Source of the DNA: Kitasatospora mediocidica KCTC 9733
GTDB lineage: Bacteria; Actinomycetota; Actinomycetes; Streptomycetales; Streptomycetaceae
Assembly: GCF_000744225.1 (NCBI RefSeq)
Contig: NZ_JQLN01000005.1
Coordinates: 310,001 to 374,000, forward strand
DNA length: 64,000 nt
Reading direction: 5' to 3'
Below the pieces are notes generated by a model. That model was not told the origin of the DNA. It was given only the letters and a program-made list of their open reading frames with translations, and did not search any database. Each line of letters opens with the position of its first letter. Within the stretch, counting starts at the first letter, position 1. The translations under genes were made by a program, and so were the position numbers. This document shows positions 54,280 to 63,429 of the stretch, in pieces.

Positions 54280-55200
54280 TTATTCACTCCCCGCGTTAGC
54301 GTCGGCGAGGGCATTGGCGCCGCCGATGATCTCGCTGATTTCCTGGGTGATCTCGGCCTGTCGGGCCGAGTTGGCAAGCCGCTTGAGCGACTTGATGAGC
54401 TCTTCCGCGTTGTCGGTCGCGCTCTTCATCGCGCGCCGGCGTGCGGCGTGCTCCGAGGCGGCCGACTGCAGCAGCGCGTTGTAGATCCGGCTCTCGACGT
54501 AGCGCGGCAGGAGCGCGTCCAGGACGCCCTCCGCCGACGGCTCGAAGTCGTACAGCGGGAAGATCTCCGACTTCGCCGGGCGGTCGTCGCTGAGCTGGAC
54601 CTCGTCCAGCTTCAGCGGCAGCAGCCGGGCGTCCACCGGGGTCTGAGTCAGCATGGACTCGAACTTGGTGGAGACGAGGTGGAGTTCGTCCACCCCACCC
54701 TCGGCGGTCTCGGTCGTGAACGCCTCGATGAGGTCGGCCGAGACCGTCTTGGCGTCGCCGTACGTCGGCTGGTCCGAGAAGCCCGTCCACGACTTCGCAA
54801 CCGGCAGGTTGCGGAAGCTGTAGTACGAGACACCCTTACGCCCGACGATGTACGTCACCACGTCCTTGCCCTCGGACCGCAGTCGCTCGCTCAGAACGAC
54901 CGCTGCCCTGATGGCGTTGGACGAGTAGCCGCCGGCCAGGCCGCGGTCCGCCGTGATCAGCAGGACGGCGGCACGGGTGGCCGTCGGGTTCTCGGTGGTG
55001 AGCGGGTGCTTGGCGTTGGACCGGGTGGCCACCGCCGTCACCGCCCGCGTCAGCTCGTCGGCGTACGGAGTGGAGGCGGCCACCGCGCGCTGCGCCTTGA
55101 CGATGCGCGACGCGGAGATCATCTCCATCGCCTTGGTGATCTTCTTCGTCGCGGTGACAGAGCGGATCCGGCGCTTGTAGACCCGAAGCTGTGCTCCCAT
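54280..55200 (-). CDS. atpG: F1 ATP synthase gamma subunit
   Basis: 306 residues, the central stalk that turns inside the alpha-beta ring. The N-terminal helix [20 protein letters not shown] and the C-terminal helix ([20 protein letters not shown]) form the coiled-coil shaft; the middle ([20 protein letters not shown]) is the conserved Rossmann-like domain. ATG 55200, 32 bases after atpA. Confidence 0.98.
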   Translation of the reverse strand: MGAQLRVYKRRIRSVTATKKITKAMEMISASRIVKAQRAVAASTPYADELTRAVTAVATRSNAKHPLTTENPTATRAAVLLITADRGLAGGYSSNAIRAAVVLSERLRSEGKDVVTYIVGRKGVSYYSFRNLPVAKSWTGFSDQPTYGDAKTVSADLIEAFTTETAEGGVDELHLVSTKFESMLTQTPVDARLLPLKLDEVQLSDDRPAKSEIFPLYDFEPSAEGVLDALLPRYVESRIYNALLQSAASEHAARRRAMKSATDNAEELIKSLKRLANSARQAEITQEISEIIGGANALADANAGSE

Positions 55201-55232
55201 GGGTCGTTACGTCCTTTCCCTCGCTACCGGAC

Positions 55233-56807
55233 TCAGGCCTGCTCGGAGAGCAGCTTGCCGTCGGCCGTCGTGAAGCCCAGCTTGAAGGCCTTGACCGCCG
55301 CGGTCAGCGCGTCGATCGTGCCGTCCTCCAGCTTGGAGGTCTCGACGATCGCCGACAGCAGGCCCTTGTGCTCGACCCGCAGGTGGTCCAGGAACTCACG
55401 CTCGAAGCGGCGGATGTCCGCCACCGGGACGTCGTCCAGCTTGCCGGTGGTGCCGGCCCAGATGGAGACGACCTGCTCCTCGACCGGGAACGGCTGGTAC
55501 TGGCCCTGCTTGAGCAGCTCGACCATGCGCGCACCGCGCTCCAGCTGGGCCTTCGACGCGGCGTCCAGGTCGGAACCGAAGGCGGCGAACGCCTCCAGCT
55601 CGCGGTACTGGGCCAGGTCCAGACGCAGACGGCCGGCGACCGACTTCATCGCCTTGATCTGGGCCGAGCCACCGACGCGGGAGACCGAGATACCGACGTT
55701 CACGGCCGGGCGGATGCCGGCGTTGAACAGGTCGGACTCCAGGAAGCACTGGCCGTCGGTGATCGAGATGACGTTGGTCGGGATGTACGCCGAGACGTCG
55801 TTCGCCTTGGTCTCGATGATCGGCAGACCGGTCATCGAGCCCGCGCCCAGCTCGTCGGAGAGCTTCGCGCAGCGCTCCAGCAGGCGGGAGTGCAGGTAGA
55901 AGACGTCACCCGGGTAGGCCTCGCGGCCCGGCGGACGGCGCAGCAGCAGCGACACGGAGCGGTACGCCTCGGCCTGCTTCGACAGGTCGTCGAAGATGAT
56001 GAGGACGTGCTTGCCGTCGTACATCCACTCCTGGCCGATGGCCGAACCGGTGTACGGGGCGAGGTACTTGAAGCCCGCGGGGTCCGAGGCGGGAGCAGCC
56101 ACGATGGTGGTGTACTCCAGCGCGCCGGCCTCCTCCAGGGCGCCACGCACCGAGGCGATGGTGGAGCCCTTCTGGCCGATGGCGACGTAGATGCAGCGAA
56201 CCTGCTTCTTCGGGTCGCCGGAGCGCCAGTTGTCACGCTGGTTGATGATCGTGTCGACAGCCACCGCGGTCTTGCCGGTCTGGCGGTCGCCGATGATCAG
56301 CTGACGCTGACCGCGGCCGATCGGGGTCATCGCGTCGATGGCCTTGATGCCGGTCTGCATCGGCTCGTGGACCGACTTGCGGACCATGACGCCGGGAGCC
56401 TGCAGCTCAAGGGCGCGGCGGCCGCTGGAGGCGATGTCGCCCAGACCGTCGATCGGGTTGCCCAGCGGGTCCACGACGCGGCCGAGGTAGCCCTCGCCGA
56501 CCGGCACGGAGAGGACCTCGCCGGTGCGGTGCACCGTCTGACCCTCCTCGATGCCGCTGAACTCGCCGAGGATGACGACACCGATCTCGCGGGTGTCGAG
56601 GTTCAGCGCGAGGCCGAGCGTGCCGTCCTCGAACTTCAGCAGCTCGTTCGCCATGACCGAGGGCAGACCCTCGACCTTGGCAATGCCGTCCATGGCCTCA
56701 GTGACCGTGCCGACCTCTTCACGCGAGGCGGCGTCCGGCTGGTACGACTGGACGAAATCGGCCAGCGCGTCCCGGATCTCCTCCGGCCGGATCGTAAGCT
56801 CCGCCAT
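55233..56807 (-). CDS. atpA: F1 ATP synthase alpha subunit
   Basis: 524 residues, non-catalytic nucleotide-binding subunit. Walker A is [13 protein letters not shown]; the arginine finger region and signature [20 protein letters not shown] are intact. The N-terminal helix ([20 protein letters not shown]) contacts the delta subunit. ATG 56807 with AGGGAAG upstream. It is separated from atpH by 195 bases, the largest gap inside the operon core. Confidence 0.98.
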   Translation of the reverse strand: MAELTIRPEEIRDALADFVQSYQPDAASREEVGTVTEAMDGIAKVEGLPSVMANELLKFEDGTLGLALNLDTREIGVVILGEFSGIEEGQTVHRTGEVLSVPVGEGYLGRVVDPLGNPIDGLGDIASSGRRALELQAPGVMVRKSVHEPMQTGIKAIDAMTPIGRGQRQLIIGDRQTGKTAVAVDTIINQRDNWRSGDPKKQVRCIYVAIGQKGSTIASVRGALEEAGALEYTTIVAAPASDPAGFKYLAPYTGSAIGQEWMYDGKHVLIIFDDLSKQAEAYRSVSLLLRRPPGREAYPGDVFYLHSRLLERCAKLSDELGAGSMTGLPIIETKANDVSAYIPTNVISITDGQCFLESDLFNAGIRPAVNVGISVSRVGGSAQIKAMKSVAGRLRLDLAQYRELEAFAAFGSDLDAASKAQLERGARMVELLKQGQYQPFPVEEQVVSIWAGTTGKLDDVPVADIRRFEREFLDHLRVEHKGLLSAIVETSKLEDGTIDALTAAVKAFKLGFTTADGKLLSEQA

Positions 56808-57002
56808 CAGGCTTCCCTGCTCTCCTAGGTTGCGATCCTCGGCCCGCCCGTGGAGGGCCGCAAGTATTCGATCCTCGGCCGGTGCTGTTGGACCGGCCGT
56901 ACGTATGTGCCGGCTGCCCCGCTGTGTGGGACCGGCGCCCGACCGAGGGTCGGATGTATCCAGCTCTCCGATGCGGAGGGCCGAGGTTGCTGGGCGCGAA
57001 GC
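56808..57002 (-). other. 195-base gap between atpH and atpA with two hairpins
   Basis: No gene. A stem CGGCCGGT/ACCGGCCG (56876-56883, 56892-56899, 8-base loop) and a stem CCGACC/GGTCGG (56939-56944, 56948-56953). A direct repeat CGATCCTCGGCC occurs at 56833-56844 and 56869-56880. Candidates for mRNA processing that sets F1 alpha above delta and b. Confidence 0.5.
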
Positions 57003-57818
57003 TCAGCTTTCGAGGGCCTGGCGAGCACCCTCAAGGCGGCTCGACACGGTGCCGTCGATGATCTCGTCACCGATCTGCACCCGGACACCGCCGACGACCG
57101 AGGGGTCGACGTCGATGTTCAGGAGCACCGAGCGCCCGTACAGCCGACCGAGCGCGCCTTCGAGGCGGACCCGCTGGGCTTCGGTGAGCGGCACGGCGGT
57201 GGTGACCAGGGCCACCACACGGTCGCGGCGGTCCGCGGCCAGCTTGGAGTAGGACGCGAGGCCCTGCTCCAGGCTACGACCACGAGGCTTCGTGACCAGC
57301 GCGGTGACCAGTCGGACGGTGCCCGGCAGAGCCCGGCCGCCGAGCAGCTTCTTGATCAGCTCCGCCTTGGCGGCGATGCCGGCCTTCGGCTCGGTCAGAC
57401 CGGAACGCAGCTCGTGCGAGCCGTTGACGACCCGGCCGAAGCGGAACAGCTCGTCCTCGAGGTCGTCGAGCTTGCCGGCCTTGTCGGCGGCGATGACCTC
57501 GGCGTACGCGGACAGCTGCTCGACGGCGTCGACCAGGTCGCGCCCGCCGGACCAGCGGGACCGGACCAGGCCGGAGACCAGGTCGACGGTCTCACCGGAG
57601 ACCTGGCCGGCCAGCAGTGAGCCGACCAGCTGGGCCTTGTCCTGGCCCGACCTCGAGGGGTCGGTCAGCACGCGACGCAGCGAGACCTCACGGTCCAGCA
57701 GGTCCGTGACGGCGGTGAGTTCCTCACCGAGCTTGGCCGCGTCCACCGAGGTGTTGTCGGTCAGGCTCTCGAGGTTCTCCCGGCCGGCGGCCAGGGCCTC
57801 ACGGCTGGCGCCGATCAC
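57003..57818 (-). CDS. atpH: F1 ATP synthase delta subunit
   Basis: 271 residues, about 90 longer than the E. coli delta, the normal size in actinobacteria. It joins F1 to the b stator. The N-terminal helices contact alpha; the conserved C-terminal part is DIDVDPSVVGGVRVQIGDEI. GTG 57818 overlaps the atpF stop by four bases (GTGA), so translation is coupled. Confidence 0.97.
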   Translation of the reverse strand: MIGASREALAAGRENLESLTDNTSVDAAKLGEELTAVTDLLDREVSLRRVLTDPSRSGQDKAQLVGSLLAGQVSGETVDLVSGLVRSRWSGGRDLVDAVEQLSAYAEVIAADKAGKLDDLEDELFRFGRVVNGSHELRSGLTEPKAGIAAKAELIKKLLGGRALPGTVRLVTALVTKPRGRSLEQGLASYSKLAADRRDRVVALVTTAVPLTEAQRVRLEGALGRLYGRSVLLNIDVDPSVVGGVRVQIGDEIIDGTVSSRLEGARQALES

Positions 57819-58372
57819 TTCGACGCACCCTGGGCAACGGCGGCCTTGGCCTCCAGGTCGTCCAGGAAGCGGTCGATCACACCGCTCTGCCGGGCGGAGT
57901 CCTCCAGGGACTCACCCACGATGCGGGAGGCCAGCTGCGAAGCGAGCGACCCAACGTCCTGGCGCAGGGCGGCAGTCGCCTGCTTCTTGTCGGCCTCGAT
58001 CTGGGCGTGGCCGGCCGCGACGATGGCCTCGCGCTGACGCTGGCCCTCCTCGCGCATCTCGACGATCAGGGCAGCGCCCTGCTCACGGGAGTGCTCGGTG
58101 ATCCGAGCAGCCTCGTGACGCGCCTCGGAGAGCTCGGCGCGGTACTGCTCAAGCAGGGCCTGGGCCTCGGCCTGAGCGGCCTCGGCGCGCTCCATGCCGC
58201 CCTCGATCTGGTCCCGACGCTCCGCCAGCACCTTCTCGATGCTGGGGAGGAGCTTCTTGCCGAGCAGGCCGAAGACCACGAAGAAGCAGATCAGGCCGAT
58301 GATGAGCTCGGGCGTCTTGGGGATCAGAGGGTTGAAGTCCTCCGACGCCGCCGCAATGTGCGTGAGCAACAT
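57815..58372 (-). CDS. atpF: F0 ATP synthase b subunit
   Basis: 185 residues. A membrane helix near the N-terminus (LIIGLICFFVVFGLLGKKLL) and a long right-handed coiled coil (AEAAQAEAQALLEQYRAEL) form the peripheral stalk. ATG 58372 (MLLTHIAAASEDFNPLIPKT), 32 bases after atpE; overlaps atpH. Confidence 0.97.
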   Translation of the reverse strand: MLLTHIAAASEDFNPLIPKTPELIIGLICFFVVFGLLGKKLLPSIEKVLAERRDQIEGGMERAEAAQAEAQALLEQYRAELSEARHEAARITEHSREQGAALIVEMREEGQRQREAIVAAGHAQIEADKKQATAALRQDVGSLASQLASRIVGESLEDSARQSGVIDRFLDDLEAKAAVAQGASK

Positions 58373-58404
58373 ATCTGGACCTTCCGTCTGACGGGGCTAC
58401 GGAG

Positions 58405-58734
<330 letters not shown>

Positions 58735-59556
58735 TCAGTGCGCTTCTTCCAGCGCACCGGCGATGTAGCTGCTGGCCAGCATCACGAAGATGTAGGCCTG
58801 CAGGAACTGGACCAGGAGCTCGAACGCGGTCAGACCGAGGGTCACCGCGAAGGACGTGCTGGCGTACAGCGCGCCGATGCTCGGGCTCAGCAGGTACCAG
58901 GAGGCAATGGAGAACATCACGATCAGCAGGTGGCCGGCGAACATGTTCGCGAAGGCTCGGACCGCGAGCGTGAAGGGGCGCACGAAGATGTTCGAGAAGA
59001 ACTCGATCGGCACCAGGATGAACATGACCCAGCCGGGGATGCCCGACGGCCAGCAGAGGTTCTTCAGACCGCCGACGAAGCCGTGCTTCTTGAAGGTCAG
59101 GGTCATGTACGTGATCCAGACCAGGCCCGCCAGGCCGGCCGGGTAGGCGATCACCGCGGTCACCGGGAACTGGGCGAACGGGATCACCGACATGATGTTC
59201 ATGATCCACACGAAGAAGAACATCGAGACGATCATCGGGACGTACTTCTCGCCCTTTTTGCCGATGGTGTCGAGCACGATGCTTCGCTTGACGAAGTCGT
59301 ACCCGATCTCACCGACCAGCTGGAGCTTGCCCGGGAGCACCTTCGGCTTGGCGAAGGCGACCCAGAAGAAGACGATCACCAGCAGCGCCGCCACCATGGA
59401 CAGCAGCATCGGCTTGTTGAAGCCGACGCCGGCGACCGTGAAGATCGGGTTGAACTGGAACTCGTTCAGGCCGGGGGCCGGGAAACCGCAGCCTGCGTCG
59501 AACAGGTGGCAGCTCCCGGAGGCAAGATGCTGCGTGAGCTGGTCAGCACTCACCAC
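58735..59556 (-). CDS. atpB: F0 ATP synthase a subunit
   Basis: 273 residues with five to six membrane helices. It provides the proton half-channels; the essential Arg is in FVRPFTLAVRAFANMFAGH. The start is GTG 59556 (a second GTG follows). It is 297 bases from atpI and 87 bases before atpE. Confidence 0.97.
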   Translation of the reverse strand: MVSADQLTQHLASGSCHLFDAGCGFPAPGLNEFQFNPIFTVAGVGFNKPMLLSMVAALLVIVFFWVAFAKPKVLPGKLQLVGEIGYDFVKRSIVLDTIGKKGEKYVPMIVSMFFFVWIMNIMSVIPFAQFPVTAVIAYPAGLAGLVWITYMTLTFKKHGFVGGLKNLCWPSGIPGWVMFILVPIEFFSNIFVRPFTLAVRAFANMFAGHLLIVMFSIASWYLLSPSIGALYASTSFAVTLGLTAFELLVQFLQAYIFVMLASSYIAGALEEAH

Positions 59557-59853
59557 GGACTCCTTCGTCGTGACGCATGGTTACGGCAACCTCGGTGTGT
59601 CGGCGCGGCCTGCGGCCACGGTGCGGCACTGGATCTTGTTGGGATTCTCGTGGACCCTGCGCGACGGTGCCGAGCACCGCCGCGGGATCCTGCAAGACTG
59701 CGCGAGTTCGGGGGGCGATCCGTCCGTGCGGTTGAGATGCACCGCTCGAAGGGACCTGGCCGCTTCCCGTACTCCGTTGTTGCGACGGACGATAGCAGTC
59801 TGTCAGGACCGCATAAACACCGCCCCCCTCGTGAGGGGGACGACAGGCGGGGA
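59557..59853 (-). other. 297-base gap between atpI and atpB
   Basis: No gene is supported. On the minus strand TTTATG and TATCGT, 17 bases apart (around 59785-59813), could be a secondary promoter, but the match is weak. No strong hairpin was seen. Confidence 0.35.
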
Positions 59854-60285
59854 TCACTGTTGACGCTCCGAGTCCGACGGCTTGTCGCCGGACTCGGTCT
59901 GCACGTAGAAGGTCTTGGCCTTGAGAGCAGCTCGCACCTGGCCCGCTGTCCAGATCAGCGCGCAGCCGAGCAGCGTGAAGCCGAACACCTTGGTGTCGAA
60001 GAGCGACGTGTTCTTGAAGATCGCCAGAACGATCGCCACCAGCAGGATCTGCGTCGTGTAGACCAGCAGGCCCGCGGCCATCATGATCTGGGGGTTGTTC
60101 CTGGTCAGCCGGTCAAGAGCGAACTGACCGAAACTGAAGAACGCCATCACCAGCAGGGTCGCGAAGAGCGCGCCGATCAGCCCCTTGCTCCCCACGACCG
60201 CGGTCGAGATCGCAAGGGCGACGGCTCCGGCGACCGCAGTGGGGATCGCGGCGCCGCGGATGATCCGGGCGTCGTGGGACGGCAT
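59854..60285 (-). CDS. atpI: AtpI-like F0 assembly protein
   Basis: 143 residues with four hydrophobic segments (IPTAVAGAVALAISTAVVG, GLIGALFATLLVMAFFSFGQ, IMMAAGLLVYTTQILLVAIV, VFGFTLLGCALIWTAGQV) and a charged C-terminal tail. AtpI helps assemble the c-ring and is not part of the final enzyme. ATG 60285 with GGAG nine bases upstream. First gene of the operon in streptomycetes, as here. Confidence 0.93.
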   Translation of the reverse strand: MPSHDARIIRGAAIPTAVAGAVALAISTAVVGSKGLIGALFATLLVMAFFSFGQFALDRLTRNNPQIMMAAGLLVYTTQILLVAIVLAIFKNTSLFDTKVFGFTLLGCALIWTAGQVRAALKAKTFYVQTESGDKPSDSERQQ

Positions 60286-60470
60286 GTCGGCAACTCCGGC
60301 GGCATGTCGAGGACGGGGGATTCCATACGAGAACAGGTGGCGCAACGGTGGGGGAACACCGGACCGAGCGGGTCTGCCACGAGTGGGCCGGTTCGGCGCC
60401 GCTCGTCGATCGTGACCCACTGGGGACGTTAGTCCTCCACCACTGGGTCTTTCGGCGTGTTCTCGGTACT

Positions 60471-60533
60471 CGTGAACGGTATCACAAACTATTTGATGAG
60501 AGCTTTACCATGAACGTGTGGTACCTGTCACAC
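60471..60533 (-). promoter_or_regulatory. atp operon promoter with two Rex-like operators
   Basis: On the minus strand TTCATG (60514-60509) and TAGTTT (60491-60486) are 17 bases apart, a good promoter ~195 bases before atpI. Immediately downstream, CGTGAACGGTATCACA (60471-60486) matches the Rex site TGTGAACGCGTTCACA in the TGTGA-N5-TTCAC pattern. Just upstream of the -35, GTGTG-N8-CACAC (60516-60533) has the same arm spacing. The rest of the 358-base gap (60286-60643) holds no gene. Confidence 0.6.
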
Positions 60534-60643
60534 TGATGGCCCAAGCGTGCCGCTGGACGGGTGAAGCCAAGTGGCGTAGCGGAGTTGGCGAGACGTCAGG
60601 TGCTACGGGAGAGCTCCGACGGGCGCCGGCGAGCGACGGCGGG

Positions 60644-61972
60644 TCAGGACTTCCGGTGCTCGCCGACGGCCGTCGCGCCGCTGCCCAGCCGGCCCAGCAG
60701 CTCCTGGTCGTCGGCCGAGAGCTCGGCCATCGCCGGCGCCTCCTCGACCTCGCCCCGCGTCACCACGGGGGCGGCCACCGCGGTGGCGGTGCGCGAGCCG
60801 CGCCGCCGGTAGCGCGGCGGCACGAACGGCGCCACGGCGTCCGGCGCCTTGGGCCGGAACCACGGCATCAGCAGCACCAGGATGCCGATCATGCAGAGCC
60901 CCGCACAGGCCAGGATGAAGGTCCGTCCGGTGTGCGTGACCGAGACCGCCACCGTGCCGAAGGCGAACAGCGCGGCCCAGAAGTACATGATCAGCACGGC
61001 CCGGCTGTGCGAGTGGCCGATCTCCAGCAGGCGGTGGTGCAGGTGCTGCTTGTCGGCGGCGAACGGCGAGCGGCCGGCCCAGGTGCGGCGCACCACGGCG
61101 AGCAGCAGGTCGGCCAGCGGCAGCGCGATCACGGTCAACGGCAGCAGCAGCGGGATGTAGATCGGCACCAGGATGTGCGTGGTGGCCGTCTGCGAACCGC
61201 CGGCCTGGGCGGTGATCAGGTCGGGGTCGACGCGGCCGGTCACCGAGATCGCCGAGACGGCCAGCATCAGGCCGAGCATCATCGAGCCGGAGTCGCCCAT
61301 GAAGATCCGGGCCGGGTGCAGGTTGTGCGGCAGGAAGCCCAGGCACATGCCGATCAGCACCGCGCTGAACAGCACCGCGGGCGCCGCCTCGCTGATCCCG
61401 TAGCCGTACCAGAGGCGGTAGGAGTACAGGAAGAAGGCCATCGCGGCGATGCAGACCATGCCGCCGGCCAGGCCGTCCAGGCCGTCGATGAAGTTGACCG
61501 CGTTGACCATCACGACGACCAGCGCGACCGAGATGATCATGCCCTGGGTCGGGGTCAGCGTGACCGATCCGTAGCCCGGCACCGGGATCGAGAACATCGT
61601 GATGCCCTGGTAGACCATCACACCGCCGGCGATCATCTGACCGCCCAGCTTCACCAGCGCGTCGACGCCCCACTTGTCGTCCAGCACGCCGAGCACGAAC
61701 ATGATCCCGACGCCCGACAGCAGGGCCCGGATGTCCGACGGGTCGTTGGTGAACACCTTGCCCAGGTTGGTCAGTTGCGAGGCCACCAGGAGGCCCGCGC
61801 AGAGCCCGCCGAACATGGCGATGCCGCCGAGCCGCGGGGTCGGCTCACGGTGCACGTCGCGGACGCGGACCGGCGGCATCGCGCCGGCGATGATCGCGAA
61901 CTTCCGCACCGGACCGGTCAGGAGGTAGGTGACGGCCGCGGTGCAGAAGAGCACCAGCAGGTATTCACGCAT
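60644..61972 (-). CDS. WecA/MraY-type polyprenyl-phosphate glycosyl-1-phosphate transferase
   Basis: 442 residues, ~11 membrane helices. The family moves a sugar 1-phosphate (e.g. GlcNAc-1-P from UDP-GlcNAc) to undecaprenyl or decaprenyl phosphate, the first step of cell-envelope glycan building. Motifs are DDKWGVDALVKL, NAVNFIDGLDGLAGG, FMGDSGSMMLG and the histidine loop HLHHRLLEIGHSHS, which fits the WecA/Rv1302-type rather than MraY. A ~60-residue cytoplasmic tail follows. ATG 61972 has AAGGAGG six bases upstream. Confidence 0.92.
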   Translation of the reverse strand: MREYLLVLFCTAAVTYLLTGPVRKFAIIAGAMPPVRVRDVHREPTPRLGGIAMFGGLCAGLLVASQLTNLGKVFTNDPSDIRALLSGVGIMFVLGVLDDKWGVDALVKLGGQMIAGGVMVYQGITMFSIPVPGYGSVTLTPTQGMIISVALVVVMVNAVNFIDGLDGLAGGMVCIAAMAFFLYSYRLWYGYGISEAAPAVLFSAVLIGMCLGFLPHNLHPARIFMGDSGSMMLGLMLAVSAISVTGRVDPDLITAQAGGSQTATTHILVPIYIPLLLPLTVIALPLADLLLAVVRRTWAGRSPFAADKQHLHHRLLEIGHSHSRAVLIMYFWAALFAFGTVAVSVTHTGRTFILACAGLCMIGILVLLMPWFRPKAPDAVAPFVPPRYRRRGSRTATAVAAPVVTRGEVEEAPAMAELSADDQELLGRLGSGATAVGEHRKS

Positions 61973-62104
61973 CGCCGACCTCCTTCCGCGCGCGCCGACG
62001 GTTGAGTACGTAAGGTACTCCCGCACTTGTCCGGGGTTCGAGGTGTGTCGCCACGGCACACACCTTATTGAGTCGGACGCGCGGAGCGTGCATCGCGGTT
62101 CGGT

Positions 62105-63394
62105 CTAGCGCTTGGCACCCGCTGCGAAGTCGTGCGCGAGCTGCCGGACCCGGGACGCGATCCGGGGGTCCTCGGGACCGCCGAGCAGGCGCCCGATCAG
62201 CTCCCCCACCTCGGACAACTCCCCCTCGCCCATCCCCAGCGCGGCGCTGGCGCCGGTGCCCAGGCGGATTCCCGAGGTCTCCGAAGCCGGGGCCGGATCG
62301 TAGGGAAGAGCACATTTTCCGAGCATCAGACCGGCGGCAGCACAGCGTCGCTCGGCCTCGGCGCCGGTGACGCCCAGCGGGCCCACGTCGGCGGTGACCA
62401 GGTGGGTGTCGGTGCCGCCGGTCAGCGGACGGGCGCCGGCCCGCTGAAGGGCCGCCGCAAGGGCGCGTGCGCCGTCCACCGCGCGCCGGGCATACGCACC
62501 GAACTCCGGCGTGCCCGCCTGCGCGAACGCGACCGCCTTGGCGGCCACCTCGTTCATCGCCGCGCCGCCCTGGGTGAACGGGAAGACCGCGCGGTCCACC
62601 CGGTCGGCCAGCTCGGCGGTGCACAGCAGCAGGCCGCCGCGCGGGCCGCGCAGCAGCTTGTGGGTGGCGGCCACGGTGATGTCCGCGTAGCCGACCGGCG
62701 AGGGTGCCACTCCCCCGGCCACCAGTCCGATGGTCTGCGCGGCGGTGGCGATCAGATAGGCGTCCACCTCGTCGGCGATCTCCCGGAAGGCCGGCCAGTC
62801 CAGATGCCGCGGGTAGGAGATCGAGCCGGCGATGATCGCCTTCGGCCGGTGCAGCCTGGCCAGCTCGCGCACCTGGTCCAGGTCGATCCGCCCGTCGCCC
62901 TCCCGCACGCCGTAGCCGACGAAGCGGAACCAGCGCCCGGAGAAGTTGGCCGTCGAACCGCAGGAGAGGTGGCCGCCGTGCTCCAGCGACATCGCGAGCA
63001 CCACGTCGCCCGGCTTCAGCAGCGCCGCGTAGGCCGCCAGCATCGCCGAAGTCCCGGATCGGGGCTGGACGTTGGCGTGTTCGGCGCCGAACAGCCGACG
63101 GGCCCGCTCGACCGCCAGCAGCTCGGTGGCGTCGGCCAGCGCGCAGCCGGTGTGGTGGCGGTGTCCGGGGTAGCCCTCGGCGTACTTGTCCACCAGCGGG
63201 CCGGTCAGCGCGGCCAGCACGGCCTCCGTCGCCAGGTTCTCGCCCGCCAGCAACTGGAGGCTGCCCGCGCGGCGCTGCGCCTCGGCGAGCAGCAGGTCGG
63301 CGATCTGCGGATCGGCCTCGCGCAGCGATCGGGAGGGCTCCCAGTGCTGCCCCGACTCGATGGACGAACCGTGTACGGCATCGGTGACGGTCAT
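62105..63394 (-). CDS. Divergent serine hydroxymethyltransferase-like PLP protein
   Basis: 429 residues with the SHMT fold type I layout: YAEGYPGHRHHTGC, PRSGTSAMLAAYAAL, EHGGHLSCGS (H139), the PLP lysine K246 in VAATHKLLRGPRGG and the substrate Arg in ETSGIRLGTG. But the position of the aspartate that binds the PLP ring nitrogen (VDMAHVAGLV in E. coli) reads ATAAQTIGLV here: Asp is T217 and His is Q220. SENYT is also changed, to GENLA. So it may not be a normal GlyA. ATG 63394 with GGGAG eight bases upstream. Between the phosphatase and WecA-type genes. Confidence 0.85.
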   Translation of the reverse strand: MTVTDAVHGSSIESGQHWEPSRSLREADPQIADLLLAEAQRRAGSLQLLAGENLATEAVLAALTGPLVDKYAEGYPGHRHHTGCALADATELLAVERARRLFGAEHANVQPRSGTSAMLAAYAALLKPGDVVLAMSLEHGGHLSCGSTANFSGRWFRFVGYGVREGDGRIDLDQVRELARLHRPKAIIAGSISYPRHLDWPAFREIADEVDAYLIATAAQTIGLVAGGVAPSPVGYADITVAATHKLLRGPRGGLLLCTAELADRVDRAVFPFTQGGAAMNEVAAKAVAFAQAGTPEFGAYARRAVDGARALAAALQRAGARPLTGGTDTHLVTADVGPLGVTGAEAERRCAAAGLMLGKCALPYDPAPASETSGIRLGTGASAALGMGEGELSEVGELIGRLLGGPEDPRIASRVRQLAHDFAAGAKR

Positions 63395-63429
63395 GGCGAT
63401 GCTCCCGGGCTGCGGCGGTGGAAACCAGC

